In this document: piece after piece, positions 48,813-59,889 of the stretch
Layout: each line of letters opens with the position of its first letter
Position numbering within the stretch: position 1 is the stretch's first letter
Origin: Strigamia acuminata
Lineage: Eukaryota > Arthropoda > Chilopoda > Geophilomorpha > Linotaeniidae
NCBI GenBank assembly: GCA_949358305.1
Contig: OX442317.1
Span: 5,460,186 to 5,524,185 of the forward strand
DNA: 64,000 nucleotides
Direction of reading: 5' to 3'
Notes under the pieces: generated by a model
What the model saw: only the letters and a program-made list of their open reading frames with translations
What the model was told of the DNA's origin: nothing
The model's database searches: none
Position numbers and translations under genes: made by a program

Positions 48813-49108
48813 GGAAATTAATTGCTGCCGTTTGGAGACCGATTTGTGTATGTAACATCTTTGTAAGAATGTCGGCAAAAATGTCAAGAATAAAGGTTTT
48901 GCATGTCTTTGATCGAATTCGTGTCTCCAGGTGACGATCTGGAAACACGAACTCAATGCGATGATCGAATTGGTGCCTCCAGGTGACGATCTGGAGACAC
49001 GAATTCGATGCGCAATATGCAAAGAAGCGCATGAATCCAATGATCGACCGCTTGCTGCCTGTTCCGTGGATTTTGGCATTCCTGACGACAGTTGCAGATT
49101 TCTAAAAG
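48813..49108 (+). ncRNA. Putative non-coding exon preceding the tandem exon array
   Basis: Acceptor TTCTCTTTTCAG ends at 48812; donor-like TTTCTAAAA|GTAATT closes it. It contains a ~50-bp direct repeat (CCAGGTGACGATCTGGA twice). Its end, GCAGATTTCTA, is the same as the end of each following array unit. Confidence 0.35.
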
Positions 49109-50205
49109 TAATTTGTTAAATGTTTATTTTTATTTGTTTCTTTCGACAGCAATGGATGGAACCCACAAATTGCAAGTAAAGATGTTTTTCACATTTTGGC
49201 ATTGAGTCTGGGAGGAAGTTGGTCCTAAGATTAAAGGCGCTTCCAGGGAAGTTGGTCCTAAAGTAAAAGGCGCTTCCGCTTGCCAAACTTACACGTGTGG
49301 CGTGCACGGTCAAGTGATTTTCACGGGTATCAGCAATTGATCTCAAACGAGGGACATGCTGTGAATGGAAGTAATGGAAGTAAACCCAAATGGAAGTAAT
49401 GGGAGTAAACCCAAATGGAAGTAATGGGAGTAAACCCAAATGGAAGTAATGGGAGTAAACCCAAATGGAAGTAATGGAAGTAAACCCAAATGGAAGTAAT
49501 GGAAGTATACCCAAATGGAAGTAATGTTGAAAAGGTGATTACACTTGGCTTCACACATTGGCGCAAAAAGAACTCAGCTCGAGTAATGCTAATTTGTGTT
49601 AAACTTGCTTGCATTTGCTGATGAAAAAGGATTTTACCACTACGCAGATTTCTACAGGTAATTTATTTAAGTTAATGTTTTATTTATTGTTGGTTATTAA
49701 TTTTATTTTTTCTTGTTTCTTAGGACAGCAATGGAATTGCAAGTAATGATGTTTTTCACATTTTGGCATTGAGTCTGGGAGGAAGTTGGTCCTAAGATTA
49801 AAGGCGCTTCCAGGGAAGTTGGTCCTAAGATTAAAGGCGCTTCCAGGGAAGTTGGTCCTAAAGTAAAAGGCGCTTCCGCTTGCCAAACTTACACGTGTGG
49901 CGTGCACGGTCAAGTGATTTTCACGGGTATCAGCAATTGATCTCAAACGAGGGACATGCTGTGAATGGAAGTAATGGAAGTAAACCTAAATGGAAGTAAT
50001 GGGAGTAAACCCAAATGGAAGTAATGGGAGTAAACTCAAATGGAAGTAATGGGAGTAAACCCAAATGGAAGTAATGGGAGTAAACCCAAATGGAAGTAAT
50101 GGGAGTAAACCCAAATGGAAGTAATGGGAGTAAACCCAAATGGAAGTAATGGGAGTAAACCCAAATGGAAGTAATGGGAGGAAACCCAAATGGAAGTAAT
50201 GGAAG

Positions 50206-50298
50206 TACCATACTGCCTCGTTTAAACGCCAAACCCCCGGCATTTATTCGGGCCCGGCGTTTGAATGAACCTGGGCGTTTAAATGAGGCAGTACGGTA
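50206..50298. mobile_element. 93-bp palindromic mini-element in the 25-bp array (unit 2)
   Basis: Begins TACCATACTGCCTCGTTTAAA and ends inverted as TACCGTACTGCCTCATTTAAA (20-nt portions shown shortened in the findings). It replaces a TA of the minisatellite and is flanked by AAG and AACCC exactly as an uninterrupted repeat would be. Copies of the same 93 bp are at 51030-51122 and 52337-52429. Confidence 0.75.
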
Positions 50299-51029
50299 AA
50301 CCCAAATGGAAGTAATGGGAGTAAACCCAAATGGAAGTAATGGGAGTAAACCCAAATGGAAGTAATGGAAGTAAACCCAAATGGAAGTAATGGAAGTATA
50401 CCCAAATGGAAGTAATGTTGAAAAGGTGATTACACTTGGCTTCACACATTGGCGCAAAAAGAACTCAGCTCGAGTAATGCTAATTTGTGTTAAACTTGCT
50501 TGCATTTGCTGATGAAAAAGGATTTTACCACTACGCAGATTTCTACAGGTAATTTATTTAAGTTAATGTTTTATTTATTGTTGGTTATTAATTTTATTTT
50601 TTCTTGTTTCTTAGGACAGCAATGGAATTGCAAGTAATGATGTTTTTCACATTTTTGCATTGAGTCTGGGAGGAAGTTGGTCCTAAGATTAAAGGCGCTT
50701 CCAGGGAAGTTGGTCCTAAAGTAAAAGGCGCTTCCGCTTGCCAAACTTACATGTGTGGCGTGCACGGTCAAGTGATTTTCACGGGTATCAGCAATTGATC
50801 TCAAACGAGGGACATGCTGTAAATGGAAGTAAACCCAAATGGAAGTAATGGGAGTAAACCCAAATGGAAGTAATGGGAGTAAACCCAAATGGAAGTAATG
50901 GGAGTAAACCCAAATGGAAGTAATGGGAGTAAACCCAAATGGAAGTAATGGGAGTAAACCCAAATGGAAGTAATGGGAGGAAACCCAAATGGAAGTAATG
51001 GGAGGAAACCCAAATGGAAGTAAAGGAAG

Positions 51030-51122
51030 TACCGTACTGCCTCATTTAAACGCCGAACCCCCGGCATTTATTCGGGCCCGGCGTTTGAATGAACCCGGGC
51101 GTTTAAATGAGGCAGTACGGTA
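51030..51122. mobile_element. 93-bp palindromic mini-element in the 25-bp array (unit 3)
   Basis: Same element as at 50206, with better-matched arms (CCGTACTGCCTCATTTAAA on both sides) and a GC-rich centre around CCCGGCATTTATTCGGGCC. Confidence 0.75.
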
Positions 51123-52336
51123 AACCCAAATGGAAGTAATGGGAGTAAACCCAAATGGAAGTAATGGGAGTAAACCCAAATGGAAGTAATGGGAGTAAAC
51201 CCAAATGGAAGTAATGGGAGTAAACCCAAATGGAAGTAATGGAAGTAAACCCAAATGGAAGTAATGGAAGTATACCCAAATGGAAGTAATGTTGAAAAGG
51301 TGATTACACTTGGCTTCACACATTGGCGCAAAAAGAACTCAGCTCGAGTAATGCTAATTTGTGTTAAACTTGCTTGCATTTGCTGATGAAAAAGGATTTT
51401 ACCACTACGCAGATTTCTACAGGTAATTTATTTAAGTTAATGTTTTATTTATTGTTGGTTATTAATTTTATTTTTTCTTGTTTCTTAGGACAGCAATGGA
51501 ATTGCAAGTAATGATGTTTTTCACATTTTGGCATTGAGTCTGGGAGGAAGTTGGTCCTAAGATTAAAGGCGCTTCCAGGGAAGTTGGTCCTAAAGTAAAA
51601 GGCGCTTCTGCTTGCCAAACTTACATGTGTGGCGTGCACGGTCAAGTGATTTTCACGGGTATCAGCAATTGATCTCAAACGAGGGACATGCTGTGAATGG
51701 AAGTAATGGAAGTAAACCCAAATGGAAGTAATGGGAGTAAACCCAAATGGAAGTAATGGGAGTAAACCCAAATGGAAGTAATGGGAGTAAACCCAAATGG
51801 AAGTAATGGGAGTAAACCCAAATGGAAGTAATGGGAGTAAACCCAAATGGAAGTAATGGGAGGAAACCCAAATGGAAGTAATGGGAGGAAACCCAAATGG
51901 AAGTAATGGGAGGAAACCCAAATGGAAGTAATGGGAGGAAACCCAAATGGAAGTAATGGGAGGAAACCCAAATGGAAGTAATGGGAGGAAACCCAAATGG
52001 AAGTAATGGGAGTAAACCCAAATGGAAGTAATGGGAGTAAACCCAAATGGAAGTAATGGGAGGAAACCCAAATGGAAGTAATGGGAGGAAACCCAAATGG
52101 AAGTAATGGGAGGAAACCCAAATGGAAGTAATGGGAGTAAACCCAAATGGAAGTAATGGGAGTAAACCCAAATGGAAGTAATGGGAGGAAACCCAAATGG
52201 AAGTAATGGAGGAAACCCAAATGGAAGTAATGGGAGGAAACCCAAATGGAAGTAATGGGAGGAAACCCAAATGGAAGTAATGGGAGGAAACCCAAATGGA
52301 AGTAATGGGAGGAAACCCAAATGGAAGTAATGGAAG

Positions 52337-52429
52337 TACCGTACTGCCTCATTTAAACGCCGAACCCCCGGCATTTATTCGGGCCCGGCGTTTGAATGAA
52401 CCCGGGCGTTTAAATGAGGCAGTACGGTA
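52337..52429. mobile_element. 93-bp palindromic mini-element in the 25-bp array (unit 4)
   Basis: Identical by eye to the copy at 51030-51122, so it spread by duplication of the whole unit rather than by separate insertion. Confidence 0.75.
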
Positions 52430-53786
52430 AACCCAAATGGAAGTAATGGGAGTAAACCCAAATGGAAGTAATGGGAGTAAACCCAAATGGAAGTAATGGG
52501 AGTAAACCCAAATGGAAGTAATGGGAGTAAACCCAAATGGAAGTAATGGGAGTAAACCCAAATGGAAGTAATGGAAGTAAACCCAAATGGAAGTAATGGA
52601 AGTATACCCAAATGGAAGTAATGTTGAAAAGGTGATTACACTTGGCTTCACACATTGGCGCAAAAAGAACTCAGCTCGAGTAATGCTAATTTGTGTTAAA
52701 CTTGCTTGCATTTGCTGATGAAAAAGGATTTTACCACTACGCAGATTTCTACAGGTAATTTATTTAAGTTAATGTTTTATTTATTGTTGGTTATTAATTT
52801 TATTTTTTCTTGTTTCTTAGGACAGCAATGGAATTGCAAGTAATGATGTTTTTCACATTTTGGCATTGAGTCTGGGAGGAAGTTGGTCCTAAGATTAAAG
52901 GCGCTTCCAGGGAAGTTGGTCCTAAAGTAAAAGGCGCTTCTGCTTGCCAAACTTACATGTGTGGCGTGCACGGTCAAGTGATTTTCACGGGTATCAGCAA
53001 TTGATCTCAAACGAGGGACATGCTGTGAATGGAAGTAATGGAAGTAAACCCAAATGGAAGTAATGGGAGTAAACCCAAATGGAAGTAATGGGAGTAAACC
53101 CAAATGGAAGTAATGGAAGTAAACCCAAATGGAAGTAATGGGAGTAAACCCAAATGGAAGTAATGGAAGTAAACCCAAATGGAAGTAATGGAAGTAAACC
53201 CAAATGGAAGTAATGGGAGTAAACCCAAATGGAAGTAATGGAAGTAAACCCAAATGGAAGTAATGGGAGTAAACCCAAATGGAAGTAATGGGAGTAATCC
53301 CAAATGGAAGTAATGGGAGTAAACCCAAATGGAAGTAATGGAAGTAAACCCAAATGGAAGTAATGGAAGTAAACCCAAATGGAAGTAATGGGAGTAAACC
53401 CAAATGGAAGTAATGGGAGTAAACCCAAATGGAAGTAATGGGAGTAATCCCAAATGGAAGTAATGGGAGTAAACCCAAATGGAAGTAATGGAAGTAAACC
53501 CAAATGAAAGTAATGGAAGTAAATCCAAATGGGAGTAATGGAAGTAAACTCAAATGGGAGTAATGGAAGTAAACCCAAATGGAAGTAATGTTGAAAAGGT
53601 GATTACACTTGGCTTCACACATTGGCGCAAAAAGAACTCAGCTCGAGTAATGCTAATTTGTGTTAAACTTGCTTGCATTTGCTGATGAAAAAGGATTTTA
53701 CCACTACGCAGATTTCTACCGGTAATTTATTTAAATTAATGTTTTATTGTTAAGTATTAATTTTATTTTGTTCTTGTGGAATTTAG

Positions 53787-54400
53787 GGTCGTCAATGAAG
53801 CTGTCAATGTTGCAGTGGATGTGTCATCAATGAAGCAGTCAATGTTGCAGTGGATGTGTCATCAATGAAGCAGTGGATATCGTCAACAATGAAGCATTTG
53901 CTGTTTTTTTTTATTTTATTTGTTTTATTTTATTCTTGTTATATTTTATTTGTTTTATTTTATTCTTGTTATATTTTATTTGTTTGATTTTATTCTTGTT
54001 ATATTTTATTTGTTTTTTTTTATTCTTGTTATATTTTATTTGTTTTATTTTATTCTTGTTATATTTTATTTGTTTTATTTTATTCTTGTTATATTTAATT
54101 TGTTTTTTTTTCTTGATTTAAGATTGTGTAATTTTCGTTTTAAAATTGTGTTGTTGTCACCAACCCCAAGTGGGTTTTCTGTGGTTTTCCCAGTTGGTAA
54201 TGCGAATGCGAGGTTGGGTTCTAGAGAAAATTGTAACTCAGTTTGCAAAAAGAGGTGTAAAACAATAAGAAGAAAAATAACAAATAAGAACAAGAAAAAT
54301 GAATAACAAAATAAAAGCAACAAAAAAGAAACAAAATTAAAGCAACAAAAAAGAAACAAAATAAACGCAACAAAAAAGAATAAGCTTAACATTAAAATAA
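53787..54400 (+). ncRNA. Putative terminal non-coding exon after the array
   Basis: Follows acceptor GTGGAATTTAG. It starts with a ~43-bp direct repeat (GTCAATGTTGCAGTGGATGT), then a 30-bp minisatellite (53,900-54,110), then an A-rich part with repeated ACAAAATAAA motifs that could serve as polyA signals. No coding frame is supported. Confidence 0.3.
53900..54112. repeat. 30-bp T-rich minisatellite
   Basis: Seven near-identical copies of a 30-bp unit ATTCTTGTTATATTTTATTT plus GTTTTATTTT. Because 30 is a multiple of 3, plus-strand frames stay open and give a repetitive hydrophobic ORF (LFYFICFILF), which is not a gene. Confidence 0.95.
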
Positions 54401-54419
54401 AATGAAAGGTGTAGTTCTG

Positions 54420-55260
54420 CAATGGGTGAGTTTAGATTAAAGCTAAATTTGGCCAAACCATAGAGAAAAATGAATATTCGATTGAAAAGTTGATGGTTAA
54501 TTAAATGTTTTTGAATAAATTTCTGTCATAGAAGTGAAATAAATATATTTGAATCGGGATCATTCGTGGTTGAATATGTTCACAAAACGGAAGGAAAAGA
54601 GCGGGGAAGAAGCAAAGAATATTTTAAAAGGAAGATAAAAATGCTTAAAGAGCTGAATAAAATATAAACATAACGAGTTTATTTTGATTTTGCTTTTATT
54701 TAATTTGAACCAAAAATATTTCAATGATAATTGAAAAATACACAAACGATTTGTACAAATATTCTGCAACACACAAGCTGGCGAAAGCAAAAACCGAGAG
54801 AATAGAACAAAAATTTAATTTACAAAAAAATTGAATACAGTTAAAATAAAATCTCAAATGAGTTGCTCCAAATGTTCAAACATCGTTCTAAAAATTGTCT
54901 TTAATCTCTCGGCGAGTAAAAACGAAGACATTGTTTTACGTAAATCGCCTGTGTTTGATGATAAGCAATTTTTGGGCGGTTTCCAATGCGGTATTATTTC
55001 GCTCAATCGTCTCTAGATGGCAGCAGTGACCAGAGACAGTTTGCGATATAAAAACAGTGGCGCCATCTATGTTTTCAAGTTGCTATTAATTAGGAGTTGA
55101 AATTCCTCTGACTTGTGAGCTTGTGAGTGGTGATTATGCTTTGGAAAAAACCCGCCCATGAAAGCAATGCAATACGGTATTGTTACATTAATGCTCGGTT
55201 TCAACAGGTTTGGCACACCTGCTACTGTATAAATTGAATATGTTTTTTTTGGAATTTATT
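54420..55260. other. AT-rich spacer, nothing recognised
   Basis: No gene supported. A short inverted repeat (AGATGGC near 55,015 and GCCATCT near 55,065) brackets about 60 bp. Confidence 0.5.
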
Positions 55261-55269
55261 GTACAGATT

Positions 55270-57100
55270 GAAGCCAGTTTGGATCATGAGCGATAAATTC
55301 GGAAACTTTTATTGGATTTGCAAAGTTGAGTTTCAACAAGTTTTGCACGGTGGGCGATAAATTGGGATGCATTTTATGAATTTACAGTTGGGTTTCAACA
55401 AGTTTTGCACGGTGGGCGATAAATTGGGATGCATTTTATGAATTTACAGTTGGGTTTCAACAAGTTTTGCACGGTGGGCGATAAATTGGGATGCATTTTA
55501 TGAATTTGCAGTTGAGTTTCAACAAGTTTTGCAACTTGGCCGATAAATTCGGACGCATTTTATGAATTTGCAGTTGAGTTTCAACAAGTTTTGCACGGTG
55601 GGCGATAAATTGGGATGCATTTTATGAATTTACAGTTGGGTTTCAACAAGTTTTGCACGGTGGGCGATAAATTGGGATGCATTTTATGAATTTGCAGTTG
55701 AGTTTCAACAAGTTTTGCAACTTGGCCGATAAATTCGGACGCATTTTATGAATTTGCAGTTGAGTTTCAACAAGTTTTGCACGGTGGGCGATAAATTGGG
55801 ATGCATTTTATGAATTTACAGTTGGGTTTCAACAAGTTTTGCAACTTGGCCGATAAATTCGGACGCATTTTATGAATTTGCAGTTGAGTTTCAACAAGTT
55901 TTGCACGGTGGGCGATAAATTGGGATGCATTTTATGAATTTGCAGTTGAGTTTCAACAAGTTTTGCAACTTGGCCGATAAATTCGGACGCATTTTATGAA
56001 TTTGCAGTTGAGTTTCAACAAGTTTTGCACGGTGGGCGATAAATTCGGATGTGTTTTATGGATTTGCAGTGAAGTTTTGCACGGTGGGCGATAAATTGGG
56101 ATGCATTTTATGAATTTACAGTTGGGTTTCAACAAGTTTTGCACGGTGGGCGATAAATTGGGATGCATTTTATGAATTTGCAGTTGAGTTTCAACAAGTT
56201 TTGCAACTTGGCCGATAAATTCGGACGCATTTTATGAATTTGCAGTTGAGTTTCAACAAGTTTTGCACGGTGGGCGATAAATTGGGATGCATTTTATGAA
56301 TTTACAGTTGGGTTTCAACAAGTTTTGCACGGTGGGCGATAAATTGGGATGCATTTTATGAATTTGCAGTTGAGTTTCAACAAGTTTTGCAACTTGGCCG
56401 ATAAATTCGGACGCATTTTATGAATTTGCAGTTGAGTTTCAACAAGTTTTGCACGGTGGGCGATAAATTGGGATGCATTTTATGAATTTACAGTTGGGTT
56501 TCAACAAGTTTTGCACGGTGGGCGATAAATTGGGATGCATTTTATGAATTTGCAGTTGAGTTTCAACAAGTTTTGCAACTTGGCCGATAAATTCGGACAC
56601 ATTTTATGAATTTGCAGTTGAGTTCCAACAAGTTTTGCACGATGGGCGATAAATTCGGATGTGTTTTATGGATTTGCAGTGAAGTTTTGCACGGTGGGCG
56701 ATAAATTGGGATGCATTTTATGAATTTGCAGTTGAGTTTCAACAAGTTTTGCACGGTGGGCGATAAATTGGGATGCATTTTATGAATTTGCAGTTGAGTT
56801 TAAACAAGTTTTGCACGGTGGGCGATAAATTGGGATGCATTTTATGAATTTGCAGTTGAGTTCCAACAAGTTTTGCACGGTGGGCGATAAATTGGGATGC
56901 ATTTTATGAATTTGCAGTTGAGTTTCAACAACTTTTGCACGGTGGGCGATAAATTCGGATGTGTTTTGTGGATTTGTAGTGAAGTTTTGTACGGTAGACG
57001 ATAAAATCGGATGTGTTTTGTGAATTTGCAGTGAAGTTACATCAAAGTTAGCACGGTAGGCGATAAATTCGGATGCTTTTTAGGATTTTCAGTAAAGTTT
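55270..57100. repeat. 62-bp satellite with two alternating variants
   Basis: About 29 head-to-tail copies of a unit containing GTTTCAACAAGTTTTGCA and GATAAATT(G/C)GGA(T/C)GCATTTT. Variant A reads CACGGTGGGCGATAAATTGG; variant B reads CAACTTGGCCGATAAATTCG. Order is patterned (A-A-B and A-B groups recur), showing a higher-order repeat. Copies decay after 56,930. Two copies are truncated by the same 13-bp loss (near 56,070 and 56,680). Confidence 0.95.
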
Positions 57101-57105
57101 TGCAT

Positions 57106-57162
57106 GGTAAGGATAGGTTAGGTTAAGGATAGGTTAGGTTAAGGATAGGTTTGGTTAGGTTT
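57106..57162. repeat. Degenerate TTAGG-like block
   Basis: Three tandem copies of about 16 bp, GGATAGGTTAGGTTAA, rich in the pentamer TTAGG, which is the ancestral arthropod telomere repeat. It sits between the 62-bp satellite and the 12-bp array. Confidence 0.7.
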
Positions 57163-57263
57163 AGCACAGTAGACAATAAATTCGTTTGTGTTTTGTGATT
57201 TTGTAGTGAAGTTTTGCACGGTGGGCGATTAATTCGGATGCTTTTTTGGATGTATTGTACGAA

Positions 57264-58850
57264 CTGGGGAGCCCGCTGGGGAGCCCGCTGGGGAGCCCGC
57301 TGGGGAGCCCGCTGGGGAGCCCGCTGGGGAGCCCGCTGGGGAGCCCGCTGGGGAGCCCGCTGGGGAGCCCGCTGGGGAGCCCGCTGGGGAGCCCGCTGGG
57401 GAGCCCGCTGGGGAGCCCGCTGGGGAGCCCGCTGGGGAGCCCGCTGGGGAGCCCGCTGGGGAGCCCGCTGGGGAGCCCGCTGGGGAGCCCGCTGGGGAGC
57501 CCGCTGGGGAGCCCGCTGGGGAGCCCGCTGGGGAGCCCGCTGGGGAGCCCGCTGGGGAGCCCGCTGGGGAGCCCGCTGGGGAGCCCGCTGGGGAGCCCGC
57601 TGGGGAGCCCGCTGGGGAGCCCGCTGGGGAGCCCGCTGGGGAGCCCGCTGGGGAGCCCGCTGGGGAGCCCGCTGGGGAGCCCGCTGGGGAGCCCGCTGGG
57701 GAGCCCGCTGGGGAGCCCGCTGGGGAGCCCGCTGGGGAGCCCGCTGGGGAGCCCGCTGGGGAGCCCGCTGGGGAGCCCGCTGGGGAGCCCGCTGGGGAGC
57801 CCGCTGGGGAGCCCGCTGGGGAGCCCGCTGGGGAGCCCGCTGGGGAGCCCGCTGGGGAGCCCGCTGGGGAGCCCGCTGGGGAGCCCGCTGGGGAGCCCGC
57901 TGGGGAGCCCGCTGGGGAGCCCGCTGGGGAGCCCGCTGGGGAGCCCGCTGGGGAGCCCGCTGGGGAGCCCGCTGGGGAGCCCGCTGGGGAGCCCGCTGGG
58001 GAGCCCGCTGGGGAGCCCGCTGGGGAGCCCGCTGGGGAGCCCGCTGGGGAGCCCGCTGGGGAGCCCGCTGGGGAGCCCGCTGGGGAGCCCGCTGGGGAGC
58101 CCGCTGGGGAGCCCGCTGGGGAGCCCGCTGGGGAGCCCGCTGGGGAGCCCGCTGGGGAGCCCGCTGGGGAGCCCGCTGGGGAGCCCGCTGGGGAGCCCGC
58201 TGGGGAGCCCGCTGGGGAGCCCGCTGGGGAGCCCGCTGGGGAGCCCGCTGGGGAGCCCGCTGGGGAGCCCGCTGGGGAGCCCGCTGGGGAGCCCGCTGGG
58301 GAGCCCGCTGGGGAGCCCGCTGGGGAGCCCGCTGGGGAGCCCGCTGGGGAGCCCGCTGGGGAGCCCGCTGGGGAGCCCGCTGGGGAGCCCGCTGGGGAGC
58401 CCGCTGGGGAGCCCGCTGGGGAGCCCGCTGGGGAGCCCGCTGGGGAGCCCGCTGGGGAGCCCGCTGGGGAGCCCGCTGGGGAGCCCGCTGGGGAGCCCGC
58501 TGGGGAGCCCGCTGGGGAGCCCGCTGGGGAGCCCGCTGGGGAGCCCGCTGGGGAGCCCGCTGGGGAGCCCGCTGGGGAGCCCGCTGGGGAGCCCGCTGGG
58601 GAGCCCGCTGGGGAGCCCGCTGGGGAGCCCGCTGGGGAGCCCGCTGGGGAGCCCGCTGGGGAGCCCGCTGGGGAGCCCGCTGGGGAGCCCGCTGGGGAGC
58701 CCGCTGGGGAGCCCGCTGGGGAGCCCGCTGGGGAGCCCGCTGGGGAGCCCGCTGGGGAGCCCGCTGGGGAGCCCGCTGGGGAGCCCGCTGGGGAGCCCGC
58801 TGGGGAGCCCGCTGGGGAGCCCGCTGGGGAGCCCGCTGGGGAGCCCGCTG
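57264..58850. repeat. Perfect 12-bp minisatellite, about 132 copies
   Basis: CTGGGGAGCCCG repeated without any substitution that I can see over 1,587 bp. It is 75% G+C within otherwise AT-rich DNA. The unit has no stop in any of six frames, so frames of 551-589 codons run through it on both strands (repeating GSPL, GARW, PAGS, GLPS or QRAP). These are not cred­ible proteins: they start in the satellite flank and have no other content. Confidence 0.97.
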
Positions 58851-59885
58851 GTTGAGATATCTGCAATAAACCAAGTATTCCGACCACTTTTTCTCTTGAA
58901 AAATTCCGTTTTCCGACCATATCTTTGCAACCGTAACAGATAGGCATATGCATGTGATGTTTAATCGCTTTTCTAGCTCATTTCCGATCGATTGAGCTCA
59001 TTTCTGGGACTTTTTTAATTTTTGCCAATTTTGACAAAAACCCAAAGGCTAACCTATGGAGAAATGGCCAAAATCGGTCCAAAATTGAAAAAGTGCCAGA
59101 AATGAGCTCAGAAGATCGAAAATGAGCTAAAAAATGGATTAAATATCACATGCATACGCCTAACTCCTACAGTTGTTGAGATATCTGCAATAAACCAAGT
59201 ATTCTGACTCCGACCACTTTTTCTCTTGAAAAATTCCGTTTTCCGACCATATCTCTGCAACCGTAACAGATAGGCATATGCATGTGATGTTTAATCGCTT
59301 TTCTAGCTCATTTCCGATCGATTGAGCTCATTTCTGGGACTTTTTTAATTTTTGCCAATTTTGACAAAAACCCAAAGGCTAACCTATGGAGAAATGGCCA
59401 AAATCGGTCCAAAATTGAAAAAGTGCCAGAAATGAGCTCAGAAGATCGAAAATGAGCTAAAAAATGGATTAAATATCACATGCATACGCCTAACTCCTAC
59501 AATTGTTGAGATATCTGCAATAAACCAAGTATTCCGACTCCGACCACTTTTTCTCTTGAAAAATTCCGTTTTCCGACCATATCTCTGCAACCGTAACAGA
59601 TAGGCATATGCATGTGATGTTTAATCGCTTTTCTAGCTCATTTCCGATCGATTGAGCTCATTTCTGGGACTTTTTTAATTTTTGCCAATTTTGACAAAAA
59701 CCCAAAGGCTAACCTATGGAGAAATGGCCAAAATCGGTCCAAAATTGAAAAAGTGCCAGAAATGAGCTCAGAAGATCGAAAATGAGCTAAAAAATGGATT
59801 AAATATCACATGCATACGCCTAACTCCTACAGTTGTTGAGATATCTGCAATAAACCAAGTATTCCGACTCCGACCACTTTTTGAA
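58851..59885. repeat. Tandem 330-bp foldback repeat, three copies
   Basis: Unit starts GTTGAGATATCTGCAATAAA; copies begin at about 58,851, 59,174 and 59,504, with a fourth start at 59,834 cut off after ~50 bp. Copies two and three are 330 bp; the first lacks 6 bp (CTCCGA). Each unit holds an inverted repeat of ~75-bp arms, from TAGGCATATGCATGTGAT to its near-complement ATCACATGCATACGCCTA. Confidence 0.95.
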
Positions 59886-59889
59886 TTGA

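Larger units (their letters stand above)
49360..53592. repeat. 25-bp minisatellite blocks within the exon-like units
   Basis: Blocks at about 49,360-49,530, 49,965-50,415, 50,820-51,290, 51,695-52,625 and 53,025-53,590. The unit is ATGGAAGTAATGGGAG followed by TAAACCCAA; the main variants are GGAG to GAAG and TAAA to GAAA. Variant runs (for example eight GGAGGAAA copies in a row in the fourth block) indicate unequal exchange within blocks. Confidence 0.95.
49150..53721 (+). repeat. Tandem array of five exon-like units with 65-66-bp introns
   Basis: Five units, 49150-49657, 49724-50548, 50615-51422, 51489-52754 and 52821-53721. Each starts after CTTGTTTCTTAG (first unit TTCTTTCGACAG) and ends GATTTCTACAG|GTAATTTATT (last CTACCG). 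The spacers between them are 66, 66, 66 and 66 bp and near-identical, and a fifth of 65 bp leads to the next acceptor at 53,786. Each unit has a ~260-bp head (GACAGCAATGGAATTGCAAG...), a variable 25-bp minisatellite, and a ~160-bp tail (GAAAAGGTGATTACACTTGG...). Unit length varies only with the minisatellite. Minus-strand frames up to 309 codons arise because the 25-bp unit has no stop on that strand. Confidence 0.9.

Noticed and set aside
49116-53622. Minus-strand ORFs up to 309 codons (repeating LLPLLPFGF)
   Set aside because: The 25-bp unit has no stop on the minus strand, so all three frames are open. The same peptide recurs in every frame, and the splice signals indicate transcription of the other strand.
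55953-56778. 71-codon minus-strand ORFs in the 62-bp satellite
   Set aside because: Repetitive translation of the satellite unit; broken wherever a copy carries an indel.
57123-58953. Five overlapping ORFs of 551-589 codons on both strands
   Set aside because: All consist of the 12-bp array translated in different frames (GSPL, GARW, PAGS, GLPS, QRAP). A stop-free unit divisible by three must give such frames.
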